NCBI RefSeq assembly: GCF_023898315.1 | Contig: NC_064616.1 | Location: 292,233,205-292,297,204, forward strand | Reading direction: 5' to 3' | From: Schistocerca nitens | Taxonomy: Eukaryota; Arthropoda; Insecta; Orthoptera; Acrididae | Length of the DNA stretch: 64,000 bases | Part shown: positions 10,536 through 20,625 of the stretch, piece by piece | Layout of the letters: every line of letters starts with the position of its first letter | How positions within the stretch are numbered: position 1 is the first letter of the stretch | The notes under the pieces: generated by a model | Databases searched by the model: none | Told to the model about the DNA's origin: nothing | Seen by the model: the letters and a program-made list of their open reading frames with translations, nothing else | Made by a program: the position numbers and the translations under genes

Positions 10536-11870
10536 CAGGGCTATTACAAATGATTGAAGCGATTTCATAAATTCACTGTAGCGCCATTCATTGACATATG
10601 GTCACGACACACTACAGATACGTAGAAAAACTCATAAAGTTTTGTTCGGCTGAAGCCGCACTTCAGGTTTCTGCCGCCAGAGCGCTCGAGAGCGCAGTGA
10701 GACAAAATGGCGACAGGAGCCGAGAAAGCGTATGTCGTGCTTGAAATGCACTCACATCAGTCAGTCATAACAGTGCAACGACACTTCAGGACGAAATTCA
10801 ACAAACATCCACCAACTGCTAACTCCATTCGGCGATGGTATGCGCAGTTTAAAGCTTCTGGATGCCTCTGTAAGGGGAAATCAACGGGTCGGCCTGCAGT
10901 GAGCGAAGAAACGGTTGAACGCGTGCGGGCAAGTTTCACGCGTAGCCCGCGGAAGTCGACGAATAAAGCAAGCAGGGAGCTAAACGTACCACAGCCGACG
11001 GTTTGGAAAATCTTACGGAAAAGGCTAAAGCAGAAGCCTTACCGTTTACAATTGCTTCAAGCCCTGACACCCGATGACAAAGTCAAACGCTTTGAATTTT
11101 CGGCGCGGTTGCAACAGCTCATGGAAGAGGATGCGTTCAGTGCGAAACTTGTTTTCAGTGATGAAGCAACATTTTTTCTTAATGGTGAAGTGAACAGACA
11201 CAATGTGTGAATCTGGGCGGTAGAGAATCCTCACGCATTTGTGCAGCAAATTTGCAATTCACCAAAAGTTAACGTGTTTTGTGCAATTTCACGGTTTAAA
11301 GTTTACGGCCCCTTTTTCTTCTGTGAAAAAAACGTTACAGGGCACGTGTATCTGGACATGCTGGAAAATTGGCTCATGCCACAACTGGAGACCGACAGCG
11401 CCATCTTTCAACAGGATGGTGCTCCACCGCACTTCCATCATGATGTTCGGCATTTCTGAAACAGGAGATTGGCAAACCGATGGATCGGTCGTGGTGGAGA
11501 TCATGATCAGCAATTCATATCATGGCCTCCACGCTCTCCCGACTTAACCCCATGCGATTTCTTTCTGTGGGGTTATGTGAATGGTTCAGTGTTTAAACCT
11601 CCTCTACCAAGAAACGTGCCAGAACTTCGAGCTCGCATCAACGATGCTTTCGAACTCATTGATGGGGACATGCTGTGCCGAGTGTGGGAGGAACTTGATT
11701 ATCGGCTTGATGTCTGCCGAATCAGTAATGGGGCACATATCGAACATTTGTGAATGCCTAAAAAAACTTTTTGAGTTTTTGTATGTGTGTGCAAAGCATT
11801 GTGAAAATATCTCAAATAATAAAGTTATTGTAGAGCTGTGAAATCGCTTCAATCATTTGTAATAACCCTG
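10536..11870 (+). mobile_element. Mariner-type DNA transposon, complete, 1335 bp
   Basis: Terminal inverted repeats match over more than 30 bp. The left end starts CAGGGCTATTACAAATGATT at 10536. The right end reads in reverse complement CAGGGTTATTACAAATGATT and finishes at 11870. TA dinucleotides flank the element at 10534-10535 and 11871-11872. A single transposase frame fills the interior, with an AATAAA-type polyadenylation signal at about 11816. Confidence 0.93.
10707..11753 (+). pseudogene. Mariner-type transposase with two in-frame TGA codons
   Basis: One frame of 349 codons runs from the ATG at 10707 to the TGA at 11753 with only two internal stops. The N-terminus has a paired helix-turn-helix region (VVLEMHSHQSVITVQRHF, then STGRPAVSEETVERV and KASRELNVPQPTVWKILRKR). 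Catalytic aspartate motifs are LVFSDEATFFLNGEV, FQQDGAPPHFHHD and RSPDLTPCDFFLWG. The stops are at 11208-11210 (after NRHNV, before IWAVENP) and 11457-11459 (after VRHF, before NRRL). Both are TGA where family members usually carry arginine, as I remember them, so CGA to TGA transitions are likely. I count 46 residues between the second and third aspartates; the DD41D group, as I recall it, has 41. It is otherwise intact and probably young. Confidence 0.88.
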
Positions 11871-11880
11871 TATACAGCTG

Positions 11881-12207
11881 TTAAATTATCCTATGCAAGA
11901 AAGGTTGTTGTTTAGCCAATTCTACGAGTCCCAGGTTGTGAGAGATGGAGTGATGCCTCCTGAACCTATACTGAACACGTTTAAGGAGCTTTCTGGATAC
12001 TAACATTTGAATTAGGCTGACTGTAGTGATGTGTCCTGCTGATTCATCTGGAGTTTCCACTTCGCCATAAAGCAGGAACTGGGCATGTCCCATCACTCCC
12101 AGAAATCCTTCAGATGGCATCCATACAACAGCATTTTTAGAGGAAAGGTTTATGGTGTTCAAGATCTGTTGGTATGAACTCTTCATGCTCCCCCAAAATT
12201 CTGACAT
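11881..12207 (-). other. Unrecognised 108-codon open frame
   Basis: The frame starts MSEFWGSMKSSYQQIL and contains VWMPSEGFLGVMGHAQFLLY. I do not recognise a family, signal peptide or membrane segment. It directly abuts the mariner element at 11870, so it cannot belong to that transposon unless by read-through. It could be an eroded repeat or chance. Confidence 0.2.
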
Positions 12208-12655
12208 TTCGCCAACACTACCTGAAAACCTCTGGGGTTCTGTGGAGTTGCCCAGTACTTGAACCTATATAGAGCTGACTGCTTCCCACTGATTATGGAG
12301 CAGGATTTGTTGCTACACTAGGGACAAGTGGCCTAAGTAGCTGAGCTAAAGATTCGGAAATGCATGCTTCAGTGGTGCAGTGGAACATGAAGGCAATATG
12401 ATCCATCCATTCCTGGACATTGACACGCTTTTAAAATGCAAGTTGGCTGTGCAGAGCCTGGTTTACTTTGCTGTGCACCCATCGTGGTTGCTTCTTTCGA
12501 TGTGTTACTTTGCCTGGCAGGTGGACCCCAACTGGGAAATTGTCACTTGAATGCAGGTCGTTGACCACTTCCCACTGTGCAATGTGCAAAATCTGAAGGG
12601 AATATAGAGGGATTGGCAGCAGTGAATGACTATGCTGCAATGTTGGAGTGTGTGC
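12208..12655. other. No recognised feature
   Basis: This lies between the unrecognised frame and a mariner remnant. It may contain the eroded 3' part of that remnant, but no mariner C-terminal motif can be read. The antisense frame at 12431-12640 has no recognisable similarity. Confidence 0.3.
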
Positions 12656-13602
12656 TCCTCATCATCCACATACTGCTACCTGTGGAGTGTATCCTTCATT
12701 GAGCCAAATCGATGGAAGTCAGAAGGTGTGAGATCTGGGCTGTAGGACGGATGAGGAAGAACAGTCAGTGATGTTTTGTGAGATATTCTTGGGTGCATTG
12801 CCGTGGACAATGAGAAGGTCATTTGATTTTTTGTGGTGACGAACATGCAGGAGCCATTTCTTCAATTACCTGAGAGTAGCACAAAGCACTTCAGAGTTGA
12901 TCGTTGTACCATGAGAGTTGACATCAAACAAAATAATACCTTCAGAGTCCCAGAATACTGTTGTCATGACTTTACTGGCTGACGATGCAGCTTTGAACTT
13001 TATACTTGGAGGAGAGATGGTGTGGCGCCACTCTACTTTGTTTCCAGTTCAAAATGATGAATCTTTGTTCCGTCGCTTGTGACGAAGTTTGACAAAAAAA
13101 AAAGAACTGTCACAATCGACCTTGCAACACGCTAGCAATTCAGCACACAAATGGCCCTTCGTTGCTCTTTGTGCTCTTTCGTTGGGCAGCAGGGAACCCA
13201 ATGGCCAAATACCTTTCTGTACCCCAATTGGTAGACAAGTGTATCAGCACTACCAACGGATACAGCCAGTTGAGCAGCAAGGTGTCTGATTGTGATCCAT
13301 CAATCACATTGAATGAGAGAGTCTGCATGCTTCAACACTGCAGGAGTAACAGCTGTGTGCAGTCAGGCGGCACTCTGGAGATCAAACAGGTTTGCACGAC
13401 CATTGTGAGATGACGAGAGACAACTCGCCCAACGACTCATTGTGCTTTTGGTAACTGACAGGTCTCTGTAGAAATTCTGCAAGCACGTATGAATATCTGT
13501 GGCACTCCTGTTTTCTGCCACAAGAAACTCAATGAATGCTCTCAGCTTGGAATGCGCCACCATTACAGAAGTCATTTTGAAGACTGCATATAGTGCCACC
13601 AC
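12656..13602 (-). pseudogene. Mariner (DD34D-like) transposase remnant
   Basis: Reading antisense from 13602, the N-terminal DNA-binding domain is visible (VMVAHSKLRAFIEFLVAENR, ending with STMSRWA). Next come ITIRHLAAQLAVSVGSADTL (second helix-turn-helix) and FGHWVP (about 13190). A catalytic first-aspartate region reads FVTSDGTKIHHFELETKW (about 13030-13083), corresponding to VTGDETWVHHFEPE. VMTTVFWDSEGIILFDV is at about 12917-12967. The third-aspartate motif YSPDLTPSDFH lies at about 12710-12745. At least four stops or frameshifts interrupt it. Terminal repeats are not recognised. It is a different mariner lineage from the 10.5 kb element. Confidence 0.8.
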
Positions 13603-14084
13603 CTATCGCAACTTTATGAAACCTTACAGGATGAAGTGCGAATATTCCATGATATCCCTCAACTAATTCCGCATTTTCTCAACCAGAACTGGCCGAGAAA
13701 AAAAATCTGTATATAAAAAGTTAGCGTCTTTAGATTCAGATAAAAAGAAATACTTTTTTATGTGACAAAATTGCCAACAAACAATTGTTTCACGAAAAAT
13801 GGCTGCTGCTTCAGCCAAAGGGACAACTAGCTCATCTTTATCAACTAAAAAAAGAAATCTATAGTAATGGGGTAACATATCTACAATGATACTAATCACA
13901 GGACACTTTGAACACCGTATTTGAACAACACAAATGACAAACATTCAAGGAACCCTAATGGGAGAAACAGTGTACCTGTCACATTTTTGTCACGTAAAAA
14001 AAAATGTTTCTTTTTATCTCCTCTAAAATTTTGTATATGCAGTTTCTTTACACCCTGTATATACAAGGGCATGACATGGAAAAC
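13603..14084. other. AT-rich stretch without recognised feature
   Basis: No coding motif is seen. The 3' part near 14045-14085 (ACCCTGTATATACAAGGGC) resembles the terminal part of a mariner element and probably belongs to the fragment that follows. Confidence 0.3.
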
Positions 14085-14330
14085 TTAAGTACACTGTTTA
14101 TTATTTCAAAAGTAATCGCCATAACTGATAAAACATTTATCCCACTGTGAAGCAATACGGTCAACGCAGTTGCCTATAGAACCATAGCCATGCACCTCTT
14201 CGTCCAAAGCAAATCTGTGACCATGAATGTCTTTTCCCCACGACTCCAAAATTGCGAAAATCACATGGGGGAGAGATCTAGACTGTATAAAGGATGCGTT
14301 TGAAGTGCTCAGTGAAACTTCTGCCGTGAA
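14085..14330 (-). pseudogene. Mariner transposase C-terminal fragment
   Basis: In antisense the frame contains LPHVIFAILESWGKDIHGHR with FALDEEVHGYG after it, and ends SQWDKCFISYGDYF. These match the end of mariner transposases (SPCDFHIFGxLK..., DEEVxxxV, RWDKCLNxxGDYV). The fragment carries neither the first two aspartates nor a DNA-binding domain. Confidence 0.7.
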
Positions 14331-15031
14331 TTTCAAATAACATTGGCAACGTGTTGGTAGGCAGAGATAAATAGGGCACTTCAACCTAAAAGGTTGAGAC
14401 CTTCTAACGAAAAAGAACCTACTAAAAGCCAAGATTTCCTTCCATTTTTAAAAACTGTCACAGATCACATCAGCAGAGTACTCAGAAAACAAGTTATTGG
14501 TGAAATGCTTAAACTAACAAGAAAGTTGTGCGAATATTTCAACACTGCAAAGGACCTATGGCAAATGCCTGCAACAGCAGGAATATATGAAATCCCTTGC
14601 ACTTGCAGTCAGGTGTACGTGTGGACTCCAAAAAGAAGCAGTAAACCTGACTTAAGGGTATACGGAATGAGTTTTTCGATGAAAAAATCGATTTTTGGGT
14701 AAATGCATTTTCGAAAAATTTAGACTCTCCCGTTTAATACCATGTATAAAATATTTGGATTACGTGAATAGAACTATTTTAAATAATTTTTTAAAATAAT
14801 TGCGACACACGATGTTCCGCACCTTGTATATGAGACGCGAAATATACCTGATATGGACAGCCTTGCCAGAGATGTAATTGAGCACAAGAGAGTTAGCTTC
14901 TCTGTTGACTACACTGCTAGACAGTTGACAATAGATTCAGCACCATTTGTATTGTTTCCTTTGTGAGTACATCCATGTCATTGTTGTGAAAGTCGTATGT
15001 GGAGAAGTCATTGAGTTTTCTTTCCTTCAAC

Positions 15032-17015
15032 ATGCCAAGACCTTGTCTGAAGGTATTTAGAAAGCGTGTACATTGCCACAAGAAAGTAAAGTGTACTAAA
15101 AATTCGTCTGATTCATCTTCATCAGTATCTCATGTCCCAGTAGCGACTAACCTCAACACTGAGTGATGCTGCTGCCACTACACCGGAAAGTGCTTCAAGA
15201 AGAAAACTAGCTGGAATTGAAGAAGAATACAAGAAACTAAATGCTGGGACTACAAAATATGAGGTAATTAACGTCTCTTTATTATCAGACGTTTTGGAGA
15301 ACAATGTGTGCTGCAAACAATGTGGAAAATGTGGTGTTTCATTGAAAACAAACTTACATGTAGGACTTGCTTGTGAATTAGAGTTGATGTGCAGTTATTG
15401 CAAACACAGTGTTACTTTCTTCAATTCCTCACGTTACTGCAGATACAGGTAAACTATACAATATAAACATTAGACTGGTTTATGGATTACAGTGTATAGG
15501 AAAGAGCAGGACTGCAGGTGCTATGTTGCGTGGTGTGATGAACCTCCCACCTCCCTCTTCCGCCTTCAAACTTTAACAAACACATAATTGCAATAGGCTC
15601 TGCTATAGAAGATGTGGCACAGGAAAACATGAAGATGCTGTTGAGGAAGCAGTTGTTGAAAATAATAATAGCAGAGACTTGTCCATAGCTTTTGAGGGAA
15701 GCTGGCAGAAGAGAGGCCACACATCTCTGAATGGTGTAGTAACAGCTACAAGTGTGGACACTGGTAAGGTAGTTGATGTGGCAATACTTTCCAAGCATTG
15801 CAGACGCAAGGAGAAAATGAAAACTAAACATGAAGAGGAGTGCATGGCAAATTACTATGGGTCAAGTGGTGGTATGGAAGTTGCTGGTGTAAGAAGTATT
15901 TACCAACGCTCAGTAACATGGTACATAAATTATCTTGGAGATGGTGACTCAAAGGCTTTCAAAGAAATTGAGGATTGGTTGGTTGGTTGGTTTTTGGGGA
16001 AGGAGACCAGACAGCGTGGTCATCGGTCTCATCGGATTAGGGAAGGAAGTCGGCCGTGCCCTTTCAGAGGAACCATCCCGGCATTTGCCTGGAGTGATTT
16101 AGGGAAATCACGGAAAACCTAAATCAGGATGGCCGGACGCGGGATTGAACCGTCGTCCTCCCGAATGCGAGTCCAGTGTCTTACCACTGCGCCACCTCGC
16201 TCGGTGAAATTGAGGAACTGAGACCCTATGGTAACGATGTGAAAATTTCCAAACTGGAGTGTGTTGGCCATGTTCAGAAAAGGATGGGATCAAGACTTCG
16301 ACAGCTCAAGGCTAGCATGAAAGGCAAGAAATTGAGTGATGGAAAAACTTTAGATGGGAAAAATAGACTGACAGATGCTACAATAGATCATATTCAGAAG
16401 TGCTATGGTCTAGCAATAAGACAGAATACAGCACATGCAGAATTAATGAGAAGAGCAGTCTGGGCTCTGTTTTTTCATACAGCTTCAAACAATGAGAATC
16501 CCCAACATGGGCTATGTCCAAAAGGAGACGATAGTTGGTGCAAGTACAACAGAGGCAAGGTAACTAAGAAACAATAAAATCACCCTCATCACCTGCCACC
16601 TGCCATAATGGATGAAATAAAACCAATATTCCGAGACCTCACAGATATTAGTCTACTAAAGAAATGTCTTCATGGCCGGACTCAAAATCCAAATGAGTGT
16701 GTGAACCATGTGATATGCAATAGACTACCTAAAACTGTGTTTGTGGATATACACACACTTCACTTTGGCGTTTATGATGATGTTTCATCATTCAATCAGG
16801 GCAATATAACAAAGTGCAAAGTTCTGCAGAAGTTGGGGCTCTGTGTAGGACTACGAACTGCCGCAGCTATGCTTTGTTTGGACAAGGAACGGCTCAGGTC
16901 TTCAGATACTGCAATAAAAGTATATTCAAAGATGGCTAGACAGCATAGCAGAGCCATCAAGAGGAAGCTGTTGGACAATTCTGATAATACAAGTTATGGA
17001 GCAGGCTTGTACTGA
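15032..17015 (+). pseudogene. Kolobok/Mutator-like transposase, frameshifted and split by a SINE
   Basis: The start MPRPCLKVFRKRVHCHK at 15032 is followed by a cysteine-rich segment (CCKQCGKCGVSLKT, ending CSYC) that could bind zinc. The catalytic core starts AFEGSWQKRGHTSLNGVV at 15688. The first catalytic position, usually Asp in this family as I recall it, is Glu (15694-15696). GSSGGMEVAGV and YLGDGDSKAFKEIE follow, holding the second aspartate. The SINE sits here. Then come ELRPYGNDVKISKLECVGHV with a C-x-x-H pair, QHGLCPKGDDSWCKYN, and CLHGRTQNPNECVN (16668-16709), whose Glu is the third catalytic residue. The end is SYGAGLY at 17015. At least three frame changes or stops besides the SINE make it inactive. 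Confidence 0.83.
15975..16205 (-). mobile_element. tRNA-derived SINE (family 2) inside the transposase
   Basis: Antisense to the transposase, it shows the full family: a tRNA-like head at the right end (GCGAGGTGGCGCAGTGG in reverse), the GGCCATCCTGATTTAGG body, and a (TTGG)n tail at the left. A perfect 11 bp duplication, GAAATTGAGGA, lies at 15964-15974 and 16206-16216. Removing it rejoins the transposase frame after KAFKEIE. Confidence 0.93.
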
Positions 17016-17919
17016 AGTAAAAACTTTGAAGCTAATTTCCCATAACTTAAGTTTTTTTGTGTATAAGGTACATTTTCTCAGGGCCTATTTATAGTAGAAA
17101 GATGAAATTTTCTGTAGTTGTCCCTTAAGACCTTCTAATATATCTGAATTAAAAGATATATGGAATTATTTTGTATTGATGGATGCAAATTTTAAAATAC
17201 TTGTTAAAATGTATAACTTTTTTTAACGTTTACAAAAAATAAAATATCTGAAAAACTGTACATTATTTTTTCAAAATTAATAATTCAGCATAAAAGTAGA
17301 ACATATCTCGGCGTTCTGTGAAAAAATCAAGAGTATCGTCCAAATAACAAATGAGAAAATGATCCTAACTTTTAGCCCAATTTAACATTGTAAGCATAGG
17401 GCATTCCGTACACCCTTAAGGAACAACAGCAATTGTTGGCTGCACAGTACGGGTAAATCAGCTGTAGCAGATCATACGTTGGCACCAAGGAACCACCAAA
17501 GTAGTTTCCCTGATACTGTGGTTTCATCAAGAGCTAATCATTATTACTATGCTAGGATGTACAAGGAGGCCATAGAAATTCAAAAGCATGAATACAACTT
17601 TAACAGTAAAGAAGAGGTATTAAAATTACACAAGTTCTGAGTCTTAGTTTTAAACAAAAAGAGCTGTGCCAACTCTTCCCCACTACATCTCTATGACATA
17701 TGTCACAGCGACTCTACAATCTTAGGCAGTAGTCTGATGAAGTCAAGAACTGACTGTTGTATCGATACATACAATGATCAGCCAGAACATTATAACCACC
17801 AACTTACTGTAGATATAAATCCATCTAGGCGATAGCAGCGCCACCTGGCGAAGAATGACTGCTAGACACACGCAGAGTGCATGTATTATCAGTGAGTGTG
17901 CTGTCTGTGTGTAGAAAGG

Positions 17920-18835
17920 GGAAAGAGCGTAATCTATCCGAGTTTGACCATACCTTTCAAAAACTGCACGACTTGTTGGGTGTTTGAAGAGTGCTGTAGT
18001 GAGTGTATTCAACACGTGGCAAAACCAAGGTGAAACCACGTCCAGACGTTGTAGGGTTGGGAGACCATACCTCATTACAGATGTCAGATGTCGTAGGCTG
18101 GATAGACTGGTAAAACAGGGTAGGTGGTGAACTGTGGCAGAACATCAGACTTTAATGCTGAGTCTAGCTATACACTGCACTGAACGCTTCTAACAATGGG
18201 CCTCCGCAGCAGGCAACCCATGCATGTGCCAATGTTAACACCACAACATTAACTATGGGCACGTGACCATCTGCCTGGACGTTTGTGCAGTGGCAGAGCG
18301 TTGCATGGTCTGATGACTCCTGATACCTTCTTCATCATGCTGATGGGAGGACACGAATCTGTCATCCTCCAGGGGAACACCTTGACACCAGTACTGCGGA
18401 ACGGAGACCAACTGGTGGCGGCTCCATTCTGCTCTGGGGAATATTCAAATGGGCATCCATGGGTCCAGTCAAGCTTATGCAAGGCACCATGATGGCCAAA
18501 GAGTACTGCACACTGTTGCCGACCAAGTACACCCCTTCATGATCATCATGTTTCATAATGGCAGTGGCATTTCCCAACAATATAATGCACCATGTCACAA
18601 GGCCAGAGGGTGATAGAGTAGTTCGAAGAACACGGTGGCGAGTTCCAATTGATGCACTGGCCCCTTACTGCCAGATCTGAACCAAATCGAACACATATGG
18701 GATGTGACTGAGCATGGCACCAGAGCTCATCACTCTCCTCCCCACAATTTATGGGAATTAGGCAACATCTGTGTGCAGATGTGGCGCCATCTCCCTCCAG
18801 CGACCTACCAAGGCCTCACTGCTTCCATGCCATAA
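17920..18835 (+). pseudogene. Decayed Tc1-like transposase
   Basis: The protein is scattered over several frames. Recognisable pieces include a first-aspartate region near 18300-18350 (a corrupted SDESRF-like phrase around TTCATCATGCTGATGG) and a phrase near 18655-18710, which reads as CQI-LNQIEHIWDV. That corresponds to PDLNPIEHIWD of Tc1 transposases. Stops and frameshifts are frequent, so it is long dead. It is a different Tc1 lineage from the 2.8 kb element, with different terminal repeats. Confidence 0.55.
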
Positions 18836-18905
18836 TGTATCGTCGCTGTTATTTGTGGCAAAGGTGGATATACCAGTTATAAGGTAGGTGGTCATAATGT
18901 TCTGG

Positions 18906-20044
18906 TCCTTCTCTTCCGACGACCTTCTCCTTCACCTCACTCATCTCCTTTCCGAACAGCTTAATTCCTGTCGCTCCACAATCTTCCTCTCCCTGGACCT
19001 TGAACGTGCATATGACCGCCTATGGCATTCCGGTCTCCTCTTCAAGCTCCAAACCTTCGCCCTTCCCATTAACTACGTCCGTCTGATCGGCTCCTTTCTC
19101 TCCCGCCGTCCTTCCTATGTCACCATCCATAACACAGATTCCTACACCTTTTTCCCCTCTGCCGGTGTGCCCCAAGGCTCCGTCCTCTCCCCCCTTCTGT
19201 ACCTTTTGTACATGGCGGACATGCCAACGCCGTCAGCCCCTGTCCACCTTCTCCAGTTTGCCGATGACACCGCCTTCCTTGCCCTTGCCCCCACCCTGCA
19301 GCGCTCCCAATACCTTCTCCAATCCCATCTTGACCGGTTCACCGCTTGGTGCAACCGGTGGTTGCTCAAGGTCAATCCCTCCAAAACCCAGGCGATCATT
19401 GTAGGCAAAACCACCTCTTCCTTCCGCCTCCTTGATTTCTACATCACCATCTATGGCCGTCCTATCACCCTCACTCCCACCCTTAAGTACCTTGGCGTCA
19501 CCCTCGACCGTCGCCTCTCCTGGACTCCCCACCTCCGGACAATCCAAGCCAAGGCACGCTCCCGACTCAGTCTCCTCAAGCTCCTCTCCGGCCGTACGTG
19601 GGGTCTGGACCCCTCCACCATCCTCCACACCTATAAATCCCTCATCCGCCCTATCCTTTGTTATGCTCATCCGGCTTGGATCTCCGCCCCCCCCCTCCCT
19701 TTTATAAATCCCTCCAAATCCTTGAACACCATGCTCTCCGCCTCGCCTATCGCATCCGTCTCCCCTCCCCCACGCGGATCCTGTATGATCTCATCCCCTT
19801 CCCCCACCTCCTCCTTTTCCTTGAAAGGATACAGATCCTGTACACCTCCCGTAAACTCAACCCTCCTTACCTGCTCGTCTCCCCGATCCTCTCCCAACCC
19901 CGCCCGCTGCCGCGCCTGTATTCCCACGTCCCACCCGGTCTCCATCTCTCAACCCTCCTTACCCTCTCCCAAGGTGGCTTCCGCCAGCTCCCCCTCCCTG
20001 ATGATGTCCTCCTCCCCTGCATCTGCCCCTCCTATCAACTTTGA
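18906..20044 (+). pseudogene. Jockey-like reverse transcriptase (C-terminal half)
   Basis: The frame begins mid-domain (FSSDDLLLHLTHLLSEQLNS). Reverse transcriptase motifs follow: IFLSLDLERAYDRLWHSGLL (first catalytic Asp), VPQGSVLSPLLYLLYMADM, LLQFADDTAFLA (FADD), NPSKTQAIIVGK and LKYLGVTLDRRLSWTPHL. After YAHPAWISAPP a frameshift inside a C run near 19685-19695 moves the true protein into another frame. That frame reads FYKSLQILEHHALRLAYRIR and ends PSYQL at 20044. The first frame staying open to 20276 is a by-product of the pyrimidine bias and is not real coding. Apart from this one shift the half-domain is uninterrupted. Confidence 0.88.
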
Positions 20045-20625
20045 TCCTCCCCCCACCTCCTGTGTCCTTTCCTTTAGGCACCCTCCCTTCCCTTCCCTTC
20101 TCTTTCCTTTCCCCCCTCCCTCCTCCCCTCTCCCCCGGGCTTCCCCTCCCCCTTCCTCCCTCCCCCTCTCTCCTTTGCCCATGGCATCTCTGCTCTCCCC
20201 TCTCCCATTCCCATTCCCCTTCCTCCTCCTCCACCTCCCCTCTTGGCAGGTCCCCGGACTCGTACACGCTCAGTGAACATTCGCGCGCCGGAGATCATCG
20301 CCGTCAGTGTTTCGTGTGTGTGCCTTCGTTTGTGTGTAGTGTTGTTCACTGTCACGCCACCACCGTTCACGTGCCGTCGCCATCATCCATGTTATGTGCA
20401 CCGTGTCGCCCAGTGTTAGTGATGTTTCTCGTCCAGCGTGAACGGCTCCATGTTTTTTAGATTTTTAGTGTCTACATTTTTTGCCCACCGTTTTTACTGT
20501 CTACTCTGTGCCACCTTTATGTACTACTTGTTGTCAAACTCAAGGCTGAAGAGCGGCGTATTGTGCTGCTGACAGCCTGCCTTTGTATAAGGTGTTTAAA
20601 ATCACAATAAAGAGAAAGAAAAAAA
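18906..20625 (+). mobile_element. Jockey-clade LINE, 5' truncated
   Basis: A 10 bp duplication, AATGTTCTGG, brackets it (18896-18905 and 20626-20635), placing the insertion inside the Tc1 terminal repeat. It ends with AATAAAGAGAAAGAAAAAAAA, a polyadenylation signal and A tail. The 5' edge falls within the reverse transcriptase, a typical truncation during target-primed reverse transcription. The sense strand is strikingly pyrimidine-rich, most of all in 20040-20240. Confidence 0.9.

Larger units (their letters stand above)
14656..17415 (+). mobile_element. Kolobok/Mutator-like DNA transposon flanked by TTAA
   Basis: The ends are GGGTATACGGAATG at 14656 and its near-perfect inverse CATTCCGTACACCC ending at 17415. 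TTAA sits at 14652-14655 and 17416-17419. Taking out the element and one TTAA restores an open PLE reading frame across the junction, so the TTAA duplication is real. A short palindromic patch (TTTTTCGATGAAAAAATCGA) lies just inside the left end. The interior encodes a C(2)H-type transposase and carries a SINE. Confidence 0.87.
14394..17640 (+). pseudogene. PLE GIY-YIG endonuclease domain, interrupted
   Basis: PLE proteins combine a reverse transcriptase with a C-terminal GIY-YIG nuclease that nicks the target. The linker reads SQDFLPFLKTVTDHISRVLR and continues to MPATAGIYEIPCTCSQVYVW (14569-14628), where GIY is intact. The paired YIG position reads YVW, so that motif is damaged. KRSSKPDL ends at the TTAA where the transposon entered. 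After it, from 17420, comes NNSNCWLHSTGKSAVADH, then YARMYKEAIEIQKHEYNF and NSKEEVLKLHKF, stopping at 17640. The RMYxEAIEIQKH segment is the usual C-terminal end of the nuclease domain. Confidence 0.82.

Noticed and set aside
18888-20276. 462-codon frame as a single protein
   Set aside because: After about 19690 it leaves the true reverse transcriptase frame and stays open only because of C/T-rich sequence. The authentic C-terminus is in the frame ending at 20044.
19142-20370. Antisense glycine/arginine/glutamate-rich frames
   Set aside because: They are the complement of the pyrimidine-rich Jockey strand and have no motif of their own.
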